64,000 nucleotides of DNA from Xanthobacter sp. NM-59 (GTDB taxonomy: Bacteria > Pseudomonadota > Alphaproteobacteria > Rhizobiales > Xanthobacteraceae): the NCBI RefSeq assembly GCF_021401125.1, contig NZ_JACBFQ010000002.1, forward strand, positions 186,001-250,000. The letters run 5' to 3'. The notes under the pieces were generated by a model that worked only from the letters and a program-made list of their open reading frames with translations, made no database searches and was not told where the DNA came from. Both the position numbers and the translations under genes were made by a program. This document shows, piece after piece, positions 35,926-45,893 of the stretch; the stretch's first letter is position 1; every line of letters begins with the position of its first letter.

Positions 35926-36975
35926 TCAGCCGGCGACGCTCCAATGCAGCGGGAAGGTGGGATCGAACACCGTCAGCATCCCCTCGGCGGTGGGGATCTT
36001 GCGCGGATAGTCCACGACATCCCCCTTGGTGAGGGTGATGCGCGCCTCGTTCGGCGGCAGGCGGTAGAAGGCCGGGCCGTTGAGGGAGATGAACGCCTCC
36101 AGATTGTCGAGCGCGCCATCCTGCTCGAACACCTCGGTCACCGCCGAAAGGGCGTTGGTGGCGGTGTAGCAGCCGGCGCAGCCGCAGGCGCATTCCTTGG
36201 CCGGGTCGAGATGGGGCGCGCTGTCGGTGCCCAGGAAGAAGTGGCGGTCGCCGGAGGTGGCGGCGGCCCGCACCGCCAGGCGATGCTCCTCGCGCTTGGC
36301 CACCGGCAGGCAGTAATAATGGGGCTTGATGCCGCCCACCAGGATGTGGTTGCGGTTGATGATGAGGTGCTGGACCGTGATGGTGGCGGCGATGTCGTCG
36401 CCCCCCTGGCGCACATAATCGACGCCCTCACGGGTGGTGATGTGCTCCAGCACCACGCGCAGGCCCGGCGTGCGGCGACGCAGGGGCTCCAGCACGCGCT
36501 CGATAAACACCGCCTCGCGGTCGAACACGTCCACCGCCGGGTCGGTCACCTCGCCGTGCACGCACAAGGGCAGGCCGATCTCGGCCATGGTGTCGAACAC
36601 CTTCTGCACCTTGGAGAAATCGCGCACGCCCGAGGCCGAATTGGTGGTGGCGCCGGCCGGATAGAGCTTCACCGCATGGATGAGGCCATCCGCCTTGGCC
36701 GCCTTCAGGTCGGCCGGGTCGGTCTGCTCGGTGAGGTAAACGGTCATGAGCGGATCGAAGCTCATGCCCGCCGGCACCGCCGCCAGGATGCGCTCGCGAT
36801 AGGCCGCCGCCTGGGCGCCGGTGACCACGGGAGGCACCAGGTTCGGCATCACGATGGCGCGGGCGAAGTGGCGCGCCGTCTCGCCCACCACCGCCTGCAG
36901 CACCGCACCGTCACGCAGATGCAGGTGCCAGTCATCCGGCCGGCGGAGGGTGAGGGAGCGGGGGGCTTCGGCCAT
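35926..36975 (-). CDS. pyrC: dihydroorotase (class II)
   Basis: Zinc amidohydrolase that closes N-carbamoyl-aspartate to dihydroorotate in pyrimidine synthesis. The 349 residues are normal for the class II (PyrC) enzyme. Marks are [10 protein letters not shown] with two metal-binding His, the carboxylated Lys in [36 protein letters not shown] and GTDSAPH with the catalytic Asp. The ATG at 36975 follows AAGGAACC. It stands alone on the minus strand. Confidence 0.96.
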   Translation of the reverse strand: MAEAPRSLTLRRPDDWHLHLRDGAVLQAVVGETARHFARAIVMPNLVPPVVTGAQAAAYRERILAAVPAGMSFDPLMTVYLTEQTDPADLKAAKADGLIHAVKLYPAGATTNSASGVRDFSKVQKVFDTMAEIGLPLCVHGEVTDPAVDVFDREAVFIERVLEPLRRRTPGLRVVLEHITTREGVDYVRQGGDDIAATITVQHLIINRNHILVGGIKPHYYCLPVAKREEHRLAVRAAATSGDRHFFLGTDSAPHLDPAKECACGCAGCYTATNALSAVTEVFEQDGALDNLEAFISLNGPAFYRLPPNEARITLTKGDVVDYPRKIPTAEGMLTVFDPTFPLHWSVAG

Positions 36976-37074
36976 GGTGGTTCCTTCGCAATGCTTGCAG
37001 GCGCGCGCACGGGCCCGCCTTCGCCGCGGAAATCGCCATGGAAGCGCGCCCGATGCAAGCCCCTTTGGCGCCCC

Positions 37075-38283
37075 TCAACGGATCATGAAGCCGATGGCGA
37101 TGGCATTGGCGATGTCGATGAAGAAAGCCGACACCAGAGGCAGGATGATGAAGGCGGTGGGCGCCGGGCCGTGGGTCTTCGTCACGGCCGTCATGTTGGC
37201 GATGGCGGTGGGCGTGGCGCCCAGGCTGATGCCGGTGAAGCCGGCCGAAATCACCGCCGCCTGGTAGTTCTTCCCCATGGCCGGGAACACGATAAACAAG
37301 ATGTAGGCCACCGACACCAGGGTCTGCAGCCCCAGCACCACCGCCAGCGCCGGCCCCAGGCCGCCAAGGGTCCACAGCTGCATGCTCATGAGCGACATGG
37401 CGAGGAAGATCTTCAGCGACAGGTCCGAGATCAGCGCCAGCGCCGGCGTGCGCGCCGGCCAGGGCGCGCGGCGCAGCACCAGCGGCACCGTGTTCGTGAT
37501 GATGATGGCCACCAGCAGGCACACCACGAACAGGGGCAGCTTGATGCCCGTCATCTCGACCAGATCCTCCAGCCCATAGGCGATGAGGATCACGATGTTG
37601 AGCACCAGCAGCGAGCTGAGGATGTTCGTATAGGTGACCTTGCCCGCGTCGGGCCCCACATCCTCCTCCGGCAGGCCGACCATGGGCGGCTGGATCTCGT
37701 CGGAGCGCAGCTTGAAGCGATTGATGAGGATGCCGGCGATGGGGCCACCCACCACGCTCGCCAGCACCAGGCCCAAAGTGGCGCTGGCGATGCCGATTTC
37801 CAGCGCGTTGGCGAGGCCGAACCGCTCGGAGATGATGGGCGCCCAGGCGATGGTGGTGCCATGCCCGCCGATCAGCGACACCGAGCCCAGAAGCGGCCCG
37901 ATGCCATAAGGCAGCCCCAGCACCGCGGCGCCGCCCACCGCCACCACATTCTGCACCACCAGATAGACCACTGTGAGCAGCAGCAGGATGAGGAGCGGCT
38001 TGCCGCCAGTCGCGAGATCGGACAGCCGCGCATTGAGGCCGATGCCGGTGAAGAAATACAGCAGCAGCATGTCCCGCGCGGTGAGATCGAACGAGATGGC
38101 CAGCCCGAACACTCGATAGGCGATGAGGGTGCAGATGGCGGCCAGCAGGCCGCCCGTCACCGCCTCGGGAATGTTCCAGCGCCGCAGCGGCGCGATGATG
38201 CCGTTGAGGCCCGCCCCCACGAAATAGACCAGGATGGCGATGGTGAAGGTCAGCAGGCCCTGGGCCTCGTAGGTCGCCGGCAT
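37075..38283 (-). CDS. gltS: sodium/glutamate symporter GltS
   Basis: A 402-residue inner-membrane symporter that imports glutamate with sodium. It has about ten helices in two inverted halves. Diagnostic stretches include FFTGIGLNARLSDLATGGKPL, LIGGHGTTIAWAP (the reentrant-loop motif of the first half) and SAGFTGISLGATPTAIANM (second half). The ATG at 38283 starts directly before the first helix; an earlier Met would add 41 hydrophilic residues and is unlikely. The UPF0114 gene lies 123 bases upstream on the same strand. Confidence 0.94.
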   Translation of the reverse strand: MPATYEAQGLLTFTIAILVYFVGAGLNGIIAPLRRWNIPEAVTGGLLAAICTLIAYRVFGLAISFDLTARDMLLLYFFTGIGLNARLSDLATGGKPLLILLLLTVVYLVVQNVVAVGGAAVLGLPYGIGPLLGSVSLIGGHGTTIAWAPIISERFGLANALEIGIASATLGLVLASVVGGPIAGILINRFKLRSDEIQPPMVGLPEEDVGPDAGKVTYTNILSSLLVLNIVILIAYGLEDLVEMTGIKLPLFVVCLLVAIIITNTVPLVLRRAPWPARTPALALISDLSLKIFLAMSLMSMQLWTLGGLGPALAVVLGLQTLVSVAYILFIVFPAMGKNYQAAVISAGFTGISLGATPTAIANMTAVTKTHGPAPTAFIILPLVSAFFIDIANAIAIGFMIR

Positions 38284-38406
38284 GTCGCTCCCGTTGGTTG
38301 TTGGCAGAAGGGTCGAACGCCCTGCATCAGGGTGTCCAAGGAAGCACAAAATGGCGGAGGCCTCACCCCCGCATCGCATCGCGGGCTCAATGCCGCCAAA
38401 GGCCAC

Positions 38407-38916
38407 TCAGCCGCGCTCGCCCCCTTGATGGTGGGTGAAGTGGTCGGTCAGGGCCAGGACCGCATAGCCGCAGATGAAAATGACATTGGCCAGGGCCAGC
38501 CACTTCACCTGTGCCTCGCTCACCGAAATTTCCAGCTTCATGAGAGCCTTGAGCAAAGTGATGCCGGCAATGGCCATCATGGAGGCGAACAATTTCTGCT
38601 TGAGCCCGGAAAAGCTCACCCGGCGCATCCAGCCCGGCCAGCCCTCCGCGTGGCGGCGGTCGATTTGACCCACGAAATTCTCGTAGCCGGAACAGATGAT
38701 GATGACCAGCAGCCCGCCCACCAGGGTGAGGTCGATGAGGCTCAAAAGGCCCATCAGCACCTCGGTCTCGCTGGCGGAGGCGAGGCGCCAAGTGAAGGCC
38801 CAAAGCTGCATGAAGAAGGAGGCGACCGCCAGCACCAGGGCGAATGCGAGGCCCAGAAACAGCGGCACCAGGGCATAGCGGCAGAGCACCACGAGCAGCG
38901 AGATCAGCAAGGCCAT
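38407..38916 (-). CDS. UPF0114 (YqhA-like) membrane protein
   Basis: A 169-residue inner-membrane protein of the UPF0114 / TIGR00645 family, with four hydrophobic helices. Marks are SLIDLTLVGGLLVIIICSGYENFVG, the core family motif (parts: SLIDLTLVGGLL, SGYENFV), and a conserved second half SGLKQKLFASMMAIAGI. The function is unproven. It lies between the GltS and GntP transporter genes on the same strand, 56 bases after the GntP stop. Confidence 0.9.
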   Translation of the reverse strand: MALLISLLVVLCRYALVPLFLGLAFALVLAVASFFMQLWAFTWRLASASETEVLMGLLSLIDLTLVGGLLVIIICSGYENFVGQIDRRHAEGWPGWMRRVSFSGLKQKLFASMMAIAGITLLKALMKLEISVSEAQVKWLALANVIFICGYAVLALTDHFTHHQGGERG

Positions 38917-38971
38917 GCGCCCTCCGCTGCGGAAGCCGGCGCCGAGCCTTCGCCCGGCGCCGCATATGGCG

Positions 38972-40435
38972 TCAGAAGCTGCCCACGGCGGAGCCCAGGA
39001 CGATCACCACCACCAGCGCCAGCAGGGCGCTGACGATGCCGGACATGACGATGTCCATGTAGCCGTCCTTGTGGCTCACCCCGCAGACGGACAGCAGCGT
39101 GACCACCGCGCCATTGTGCGGCAGGCTGTCCAGGGTGCCCGAGCCGATCACTGCCACGCGATGCATCAGCTCCGGATTCATGCCGATCTGCTGGGCGATC
39201 TGCATGTAAGTGGGCCCCAGCGCGTCGAGGGCGATGGTGAGGCCGCCCGAGGCGGAGCCCGTGAGCGCCGCCAGGATGTTGGTGGCCACCGCCAGCGACA
39301 CCAGCGGCCCGCCCTCGATGCCCAGCACCCAGTTGCGCACATCCTCGAAGGCCGGGGTTGCCGCCACGATGGCGCCGAAGCCGACCAGGCTCGCCACCGA
39401 CAGGATGGGCAGGACCGAGGCATTGGCGCCCGCAGCCATGGTGGCGCGCAGCACCGGCACCGAGCGGAAATTGATCGCGACCACAGTGATGATGGCCGCG
39501 ATCAGGGCCGTGATAACCGACCACACGCCGCCCACGGCCGCCAGGGTCACGCCACCCCAACGCTCTTCGGCCAGGAACGACACGTCGATGTTCGGCAGCA
39601 CCGCGAAGGACATCAGCAGGTTCACCGCCACCACCACGACGATGGGCAGGGCCGCGAGGAGGATGGGCGGGCCCACCGGGCTCTCATCGCTGTGCTCGAT
39701 CTCCGCCGGGTCGAACGCGCCGGAGGTGGTGGCGCGCTCACGCACGATGGGGTCTTCCGCCGCCTTCTCCACGCTTTCCGCCGGGTCCAGCACGATACCG
39801 CCGAAGCCCTCGCCGCGGGCGCGCGCCTTGCTCTCCGCCCGCTTCAGCCACCACAGGCCGAAGCCGAGCATCACCGCCGAGGCGATGAGGCCAAGGCCCG
39901 GCGCCGCGAACGGCGTGGTGCCGAAGAAGGGCATGGGAATGGCGTTGTTGATGGAGGGCGTGCCGGGCATGGCCGACATGGTGAAGGTGGTGGTGCCGAG
40001 CGCCACCGCCGCCGGCATCAGCCGGCGCGGCAGCTGGGCCGCCCGGAACAGCTCGATGGCCATGGGCACCAGCACGAAGAAGGCCACGAACAGGCTGACG
40101 CCGCCATAGGTGACGATGGCACCCGCCAGCACTACCGCCAGCACCGCTCGCTGCGCCCCCAGCTTCTGCGTCATGAACTGGGCGATGGAGGTGACCGAGC
40201 CGGAATCCTCCATCAGCTTGCCGAACACCGCGCCCAGCAGGAACAGCGGGAAGAATTGCGCGACGAACTGCGCCGCGTTGGGCATGAAGGTCTGGGTCCA
40301 GCTCGCGAGCAAGGGCTCGCCCGCGAACGCCGCCACCAGAAGCCCCGCCACCGGCGCGATGATGAGGATCGAGGAACCCTTGAAGGCGAAATAGATAAGG
40401 ACGGCGAGGCCGACCAGGATGCCGAGGAGGCCCAT
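38972..40435 (-). CDS. GntP-family permease
   Basis: A 487-residue inner-membrane carrier of the GntP/CitMHS superfamily, with about 12 helices. It opens GLLGILVGLAVLIYFAFKG and contains AGAIVTYGGVSLFVAFFVLVPMA and GSGTLDSLPHNGAVVTLL, the superfamily's reentrant motifs. Substrates of the family are gluconate and other hydroxy acids; a 3-hydroxybutyrate carrier is plausible because a patatin-like gene is next to it, but this is inference. A hydrophilic loop of about 50 residues near 205-255 is rich in Glu and Ala. Confidence 0.9.
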   Translation of the reverse strand: MGLLGILVGLAVLIYFAFKGSSILIIAPVAGLLVAAFAGEPLLASWTQTFMPNAAQFVAQFFPLFLLGAVFGKLMEDSGSVTSIAQFMTQKLGAQRAVLAVVLAGAIVTYGGVSLFVAFFVLVPMAIELFRAAQLPRRLMPAAVALGTTTFTMSAMPGTPSINNAIPMPFFGTTPFAAPGLGLIASAVMLGFGLWWLKRAESKARARGEGFGGIVLDPAESVEKAAEDPIVRERATTSGAFDPAEIEHSDESPVGPPILLAALPIVVVVAVNLLMSFAVLPNIDVSFLAEERWGGVTLAAVGGVWSVITALIAAIITVVAINFRSVPVLRATMAAGANASVLPILSVASLVGFGAIVAATPAFEDVRNWVLGIEGGPLVSLAVATNILAALTGSASGGLTIALDALGPTYMQIAQQIGMNPELMHRVAVIGSGTLDSLPHNGAVVTLLSVCGVSHKDGYMDIVMSGIVSALLALVVVIVLGSAVGSF

Positions 40436-40453
40436 AGGTTCAGCTCCGCTGGT

Positions 40454-41479
40454 TCAAAGTTCAGACAGGAGTTGTTCGAAGTCCACGGTGGACGCCTTGC
40501 CGATGTCGTTGCCGTGCTCGGTCAGGAACACGTCCGCCGCCTTGCGCCCCTCGTCCCTCAGCCAGGAGATGAACTCCCATTCTGCATTGAGCTTGGAGGA
40601 AAAGCCGAGCGCATTCATCACCGGGTTGCGCACCACATGCACGCGCATGCGGGCCCAGTCGCAGGCCTCCGTGTCACCGGTCAGCTGGCTCGCGTGGCGC
40701 TGCAGCAGCGCCATCATGTAGAGTTCCTTCACCGCCACCGAATTGAACGACACCTCGTTCAGCCGGTTGAGGATCTCGGTGGGCGTCTTGGGCGTGCCGG
40801 CCCGCTCCAGCGGATTGATGGGGATGAGGATGGTGTCGTCGCTCTTCAGCTCGCTCACCAGCGGCGCCAGGGTCGGATTGCCCGAATAGCCGCCATCCCA
40901 ATAGGCCTCCCCGTCGATCTCCACGGCCTGGAACAGGGTGGGCAGGCAGGCCGAGGCCATCAGCGCCTCGGGCGTGATGTCGGCGTTGCGGAACACGCGC
41001 GGACGGCCGGTGCGCACATTGGTGGCGGTGATGAACACCTTGATGGGGGACTGGCGCAGCCGCTCGAAATCGATCTGCTTTTCCAGGATTGGCGCCAGCG
41101 CGTTGCGGCCCATGGGGTTGTACTGATAGGGCGAGAACACCCGCGTCATCAGGTCCATGAACAGGAAGCCCGGCGCCGTGTCGAGCGACCAGCGGCCCAT
41201 GACCTTGTCCCAAAGGGAGCGCTGGAAGGGGCTGAAGCGCGCTTCCTCCGAGACATGGCGCCAATAACGCGCCAGCGCGTCCTTGGCCCCCTCCCGGCCA
41301 CCGGCCGCATAGCCATCGGCCAGCACGGCGGCGTTCATGGCACCGGCGGAGGTGCCGGAAACGCCCTCGATCTCGAGCCAGGTTTCCTCCAGGAGGCGGT
41401 CGAGCACGCCCCAGGTGAACGCTCCGTGAGAGCCGCCGCCCTGCAAGGCAAAGTCGACCAGAACCGGTTCCCGTTCCAT
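40454..41479 (-). CDS. patatin-like phospholipase / lipid acyl hydrolase
   Basis: A 341-residue patatin-fold serine hydrolase. The oxyanion motif is FALQGGGSHGAFTWGVLD, the nucleophile elbow is GVSGTSAGAMN (Ser in GTSAG) and the catalytic Asp lies in YWDGGYSGNP, so the Ser-Asp dyad is complete. There is no signal peptide, so it is probably cytoplasmic or membrane-associated. The GntP permease gene follows 18 bases downstream of its stop, indicating one operon. In related bacteria patatin-like proteins occur beside 3-hydroxybutyrate dehydrogenase genes; none is seen here. Confidence 0.92.
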   Translation of the reverse strand: MEREPVLVDFALQGGGSHGAFTWGVLDRLLEETWLEIEGVSGTSAGAMNAAVLADGYAAGGREGAKDALARYWRHVSEEARFSPFQRSLWDKVMGRWSLDTAPGFLFMDLMTRVFSPYQYNPMGRNALAPILEKQIDFERLRQSPIKVFITATNVRTGRPRVFRNADITPEALMASACLPTLFQAVEIDGEAYWDGGYSGNPTLAPLVSELKSDDTILIPINPLERAGTPKTPTEILNRLNEVSFNSVAVKELYMMALLQRHASQLTGDTEACDWARMRVHVVRNPVMNALGFSSKLNAEWEFISWLRDEGRKAADVFLTEHGNDIGKASTVDFEQLLSEL

Positions 41480-41625
41480 TTGCGATCCCCTCTTCGCAAT
41501 CGGCGCGCCACCATCCCGGTCGGCGCGCGCTGGCTCTTCATTGCAGGGGCCGGCGTCCGGCCCCGTCCCTCCCCGTTTTCATTATCGTGGGCGAACGGCC
41601 CGAAGGCAGCCCGCTTGCATTGTTC

Positions 41626-44600
41626 TCAGGCCGCCAAGGTGTGGCCTGCTTCGGCGGGCCCATCCTCGGCCGGCGCGTGCTCGGGCGGCGTGTCAGGACC
41701 GAACCACAGCACATAGAGCGCCGGCAGGAAAATGAGGGTGAGCACCGTGCCCACCAGCAGCCCGCCCATGATGGCGAACGCCATGGGCCCCCAGAACACG
41801 GTGGGCGCGATGGGGATCATGCCCAGCACGGTGGACACCGCCGTGAGCATGATGGGCCGGAAGCGCGCCGAGGAGGCCGCAACCACCGCATCCCACACCT
41901 TTTTGCCCGCAGCGCGGTCCGCCTCGATCTGGCCGATGAGAATGACCGCGTTCTTGGTGATCATGCCGATGAGCGCCAGCACGCCCAGGATGGCCACGAA
42001 GCCCAGCGGCCGGCCGGAAACCAGCAGCGCCGCCACCACGCCGATGAGGCCGAGCGGCGCCACCGACAGCACGATGACGAGACGCTGGAAGCTCTTCAGC
42101 TCGAACATGAGCACGGTGAACATGATGAGCAGCATCACCGGCACCACCGCCATGACCGAGGCGAGGGAGGCCGCGCTTTCCTCCACCGTGCCGCCCACCG
42201 CGATGTCGTAGCCCGCCGGCAGGGTCTTGCGCAGGGCCTCAATCTTCGGCCCCAGCTCATCCACCACCGTTTCCGGCAGCACGCCCGCCTTCACATCGGC
42301 CTGGACGGTGAGCGTGGGCACCCGGTCGCGCCGCCAGATGACCGGGTATTCCTGGTCGAACTGGAAGGTGGCGATCTGGCTCAGGGGCACCGTGCGGCCA
42401 TTGGGCAGCGGCACCTGGAGATTGGCCAGGGTGTCGAGGGAGACGCGCTCCTCGTCGGTGGCGCGAGCCACCACGTTGACGAGGTAGATGTCGTCGCGCA
42501 CCTGGGTGATCGGTGCGCCGGAGAGCACGGTATTGAGCACCCCGGCCAGTTGCTGGGTGGAGAGGCCGAGAAGGCGCGCCTCGTCCTGGTCCACCTCGAT
42601 GCGCACCTGTCGGGCCGGCTCGATCCAGTCGTAATTGACCTTCACCGCGTCCGGATTGGAAGCGACCGTCGCCGCCAGATCGAACGCGATGGCGCGCACC
42701 TTCTCGATGTTCGGTCCCGACACGCGATACTGCACCGGCCAGCCCACGGGCGGGCCCAGTTCCAGCGGCGAGATCCGGGAGACGAGCTGCGGGAAGTCTT
42801 CCGCCAGCGCCTTTTCCAGCTTCTTGCGCAGCCGGTCGCGGGCGGCCACGTTTTGGGCCACGATGACGGTCTGGGCGAAGAAGTCGTTGGGCAGCTGCAC
42901 GTCCAGGGGCAGGTAGAAGCGGATGGCGCCACGGCCCACATAAGTGGACCAGCGCTTCACGTCCGGATCACCGGTGAGGATCTTGTCGAACGCCTCGGCC
43001 ACCGTTTCGCTGGCATAGATGGAGGCATTCTGCGGCGAGGCGAGATCCACCAGCAGCTCGGGCCGGTCCGACGAGGGGAAGAACTGGCGCGGGATCAAAG
43101 GCAGCGCCAGCACCGAGAGCACGAACAGGCCGATGGTCACCGCCACCGTCACCCAGCGCATCTTCAGGCACAGGGTGAGGAAGCGGTGATACATGCCGAG
43201 CACGCCCTTCGGCGGCGCGTCCGGGTCGGGAATGCTCTCCTTCGGCGGCGCCTTCAGGATCAGCACCTGCATCAGCGGCGTGAACAGCACCGCCACGATC
43301 CACGACACCAGCAGCGCGATGGTGACCACCGCGAACAGGGTGAAGGTGTATTCACCCGCCGAGGAGGCGGCGAAGCCCACCGGCACGAAGCCCGCGACCG
43401 TCACGAAAGTGCCCGCCAGCATGGCCGCCGCATAGGCCTTGAAGGCGTAGGACGCGGCCGTCACCTTGTCATCGCCGGCGGCGAGGCGCGTCAGCGTCGC
43501 GTCGGTGGTGGTCATGGCGTCGTCCACCATCAGCGCCAGCGCGATGATGAGGGCGCCCAGCGAGATGCGCTGCATGTCAATGTGCGCCATCTGCATGAGC
43601 GCGAACACGATGGCGAGGGTCAGCGGAATGGCGAGCGCCACGATGGCCCCCGCCCGCACGCCCAGCGCGATGAACGACACCACGAGGATGATGGCCACCG
43701 CCTGCCACAGGCTTTCCATGAACTCGGCGATGGCGATGTTCACCGTCACCGCCTGGTCGGCCACCAGATGCGCCTCGATGCCGATGGGCAGGTTGGCGAT
43801 GAGCCGGTTCATGGTGGCGTCGATGGCCTTGCCCATGGCCAGGATGTCGCCGCCATCCTGCATGGCGATGGCAAGGCCGATGGCGGGCTGGCCATTCACC
43901 CGGAACATGGGCTGGGGCGGGTCCGCATAGGCGCGGCGGATGGTGGCGATGTCCGCGAGGCGGATCAGCCGGCCATTCACCACGAAGTTCACATTGGCGA
44001 TGTCTGCTTCCGAGTTGAACGCGCCGGAGACGCGCACCGACATATTCTCCGCACTGGTGCGGATCTCGCCCGCCGGCTGCACGATGTTCTGCCGCTGCAG
44101 CGCCGCCAGCACCGCCGTGCGGTCGATGCCCAGGCTCGCCAGCTCGCGCATGGAGAATTCGAGGAAGATGCGCTCATCCTGCGCGCCCAGGATCTCGATC
44201 TTCGAGACATCCTGCACATGCAGCAGCTCGGAGCGAATGTCCTCCACATAGTCGCGCAGTTCGCGCTGGGTGAAGCCGTCCGATGTAAAGCCGTAGATGA
44301 TGCCGAAGGTGTCGCCGAACTCGTCATTGAAGAACGGCCCCACAATGCCCTGCGGCAGGGTGTGGCGAATGTCGCCCACACTCTTGCGCACGTGGTACCA
44401 GATGTCCGGCACCTCGGCGGCGGTGGCCGAGCCCTTCAGATGCACGAAAATGGTGGTGGAGCCCGCCTTCGTGTAGCTCTCCAGATAATCGAGCTTGGGC
44501 ACTTCCTGCAGCTTGCGCTCCAGCCGCTCGGCCACCTGCTTGAAGGTTTCCTCGATGGTGGCGCCGGGCCAGTTGGCCTGCACCACCATGGTCTTGATAA

Positions 44601-44730
44601 CGAAGGTGGGATCCTCGGCGCGGCCGAGATTCCTGAAGGCCATCACCCCCGCCACCACCGCGATGGCCATGAGGTAGATGATGACCGAGCGATGCTTCAG
44701 CGCCCAGGCGGAGAGATTGAAGCCCTTCAC
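41626..44730 (-). CDS. RND-family efflux permease
   Basis: A 1034-residue proton-driven inner-membrane pump of the resistance-nodulation-division (HAE/AcrB-like) family. Its architecture is standard: 12 helices with two large periplasmic loops. TM4 carries the proton-relay Asp pair in LMVDDAMTTTDA. The N-terminus MKGFNLSAWALKHRSVIIYL is typical. The start is GTG 44730, whose codon overlaps the adaptor's stop (GTGA), so translation is coupled. The adaptor gene precedes it. No outer-membrane TolC-like gene is in the window, so a distant one must be shared. Confidence 0.95.
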   Translation of the reverse strand: MKGFNLSAWALKHRSVIIYLMAIAVVAGVMAFRNLGRAEDPTFVIKTMVVQANWPGATIEETFKQVAERLERKLQEVPKLDYLESYTKAGSTTIFVHLKGSATAAEVPDIWYHVRKSVGDIRHTLPQGIVGPFFNDEFGDTFGIIYGFTSDGFTQRELRDYVEDIRSELLHVQDVSKIEILGAQDERIFLEFSMRELASLGIDRTAVLAALQRQNIVQPAGEIRTSAENMSVRVSGAFNSEADIANVNFVVNGRLIRLADIATIRRAYADPPQPMFRVNGQPAIGLAIAMQDGGDILAMGKAIDATMNRLIANLPIGIEAHLVADQAVTVNIAIAEFMESLWQAVAIILVVSFIALGVRAGAIVALAIPLTLAIVFALMQMAHIDMQRISLGALIIALALMVDDAMTTTDATLTRLAAGDDKVTAASYAFKAYAAAMLAGTFVTVAGFVPVGFAASSAGEYTFTLFAVVTIALLVSWIVAVLFTPLMQVLILKAPPKESIPDPDAPPKGVLGMYHRFLTLCLKMRWVTVAVTIGLFVLSVLALPLIPRQFFPSSDRPELLVDLASPQNASIYASETVAEAFDKILTGDPDVKRWSTYVGRGAIRFYLPLDVQLPNDFFAQTVIVAQNVAARDRLRKKLEKALAEDFPQLVSRISPLELGPPVGWPVQYRVSGPNIEKVRAIAFDLAATVASNPDAVKVNYDWIEPARQVRIEVDQDEARLLGLSTQQLAGVLNTVLSGAPITQVRDDIYLVNVVARATDEERVSLDTLANLQVPLPNGRTVPLSQIATFQFDQEYPVIWRRDRVPTLTVQADVKAGVLPETVVDELGPKIEALRKTLPAGYDIAVGGTVEESAASLASVMAVVPVMLLIMFTVLMFELKSFQRLVIVLSVAPLGLIGVVAALLVSGRPLGFVAILGVLALIGMITKNAVILIGQIEADRAAGKKVWDAVVAASSARFRPIMLTAVSTVLGMIPIAPTVFWGPMAFAIMGGLLVGTVLTLIFLPALYVLWFGPDTPPEHAPAEDGPAEAGHTLAA

Positions 44731-45893
44731 AGCCCCGCCCCCGAGCCGGCGGCACCCAGCAGGCGCACCTTCTGCCCGGGATGCAGGGCCTGCACGCCGG
44801 CGGTGACCACGATCTCGTCCGGCTTCAGCCCCTCGGCCACGGCCACGGCGGCGGGCGTGAAGCGCAGCACTTCCACATTGCGCAGGCTCACCGTGTGGGC
44901 CTTGGGGTCCACCACCCACACCGCCGGCTTGTCGTTCACCCGGGTGAGGGCGCTGGCCGGCACCTCGATCACCGGGCCCGTATCAGCCACCACCCGTCCG
45001 GTGACGGTGGTGCCGAGCCGCATGGCCGCGGGCGGATTGATGAGGCCCACGCGCACGCGGAAGGTGCGCGTCACCGGGTCCGCCTGGGGCGCGATCTCAC
45101 GCACGCGACCCAAGGTGGTCACCGCCGGGTCGCTGGTGAGGCTCACCTCAACCTCGCGGTCGCCGGACGCCGAACCCAGGAACTGCGCCGGCACCTCGAA
45201 CACCGCATCGCGGCCATCCTGGCGCGCCACCTGGATCACCACCTGGCCCGCCTGCACCACCTCGCCCGGCTCGGCCCGGCGCTGGGTGACGACGCCCGCG
45301 CTGTCGGCCTTCAGTTCGGTATAGCTGAGGCGGTCCTCGGCGATCTTGAGCTGGGCTTCCGCGTCATCCACCTGGGAACGGGCGGCGAGGAAGGCCTGCT
45401 CAGCCTGCTCATACTGGGCGCGCGGGGTGAAGCCGCGGGCCAGCAGCTGGCGCTGGCGCTCATATTGGTTGCGGGTCTGCGACAGGCTGGCATTGGCCGC
45501 CGCCAGCGCGGCCTGGGCCGAGCGCACCGCATTCTGCTCATTCTGCGGGTCGAGCCGCGCCATCACCTGGCCCGGCTGCACCTGATCGCCCACATTCACC
45601 AGGCGGTCGATGACGCGCCCCCCGATGCGGAAGCCGTAGGAGGCCTCGTTCTCCGCCTCCACATGGCCGGTGAGGGACAGGGACTCGCTCGCAATGCGAT
45701 TGGTGGTGACGATGGTGCGCACCGGCCGGACCTCGGTCGCGGCCTCCTTCTTCTCCTCGCCGCAAGCGGACAAGGCGAGCGCCACCACGCCGAGCGCGGC
45801 CACGCGCGCGAGCCACGGCGCAAGAACGCTCCCCCCGCCCGAAGACATCGACAGCCCGCCATCGCGCGCGCCCACCATCCGCCGTCTCGTCAT
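44727..45893 (-). CDS. RND efflux periplasmic adaptor lipoprotein
   Basis: A 388-residue membrane-fusion protein. The N-terminal part has a lipobox LALSAC, so it is probably anchored by a lipidated Cys. Then come a barrel-sandwich half (GRVIDRLVNVGDQVQPGQVMARLDPQ, read as GDQVQPGQVMARLDP), a long alpha-hairpin (about 95-165), the second half (DSAGVVTQRRAEPGEVV) and a C-terminal beta domain. The start is unsure: ATG 45893 is used here, GTG 45905 has a better ribosome site (AAGGAAA), and ATG 45848 gives a cleaner signal peptide. It forms an operon with the permease downstream. Confidence 0.9.
   Translation of the reverse strand: MTRRRMVGARDGGLSMSSGGGSVLAPWLARVAALGVVALALSACGEEKKEAATEVRPVRTIVTTNRIASESLSLTGHVEAENEASYGFRIGGRVIDRLVNVGDQVQPGQVMARLDPQNEQNAVRSAQAALAAANASLSQTRNQYERQRQLLARGFTPRAQYEQAEQAFLAARSQVDDAEAQLKIAEDRLSYTELKADSAGVVTQRRAEPGEVVQAGQVVIQVARQDGRDAVFEVPAQFLGSASGDREVEVSLTSDPAVTTLGRVREIAPQADPVTRTFRVRVGLINPPAAMRLGTTVTGRVVADTGPVIEVPASALTRVNDKPAVWVVDPKAHTVSLRNVEVLRFTPAAVAVAEGLKPDEIVVTAGVQALHPGQKVRLLGAAGSGAGL

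Noticed and set aside
44731-44919. 63-residue N-terminal extension of the RND permease
   Set aside because: It overlaps the adaptor gene, and the GTG at 44730 gives the family's normal N-terminus.
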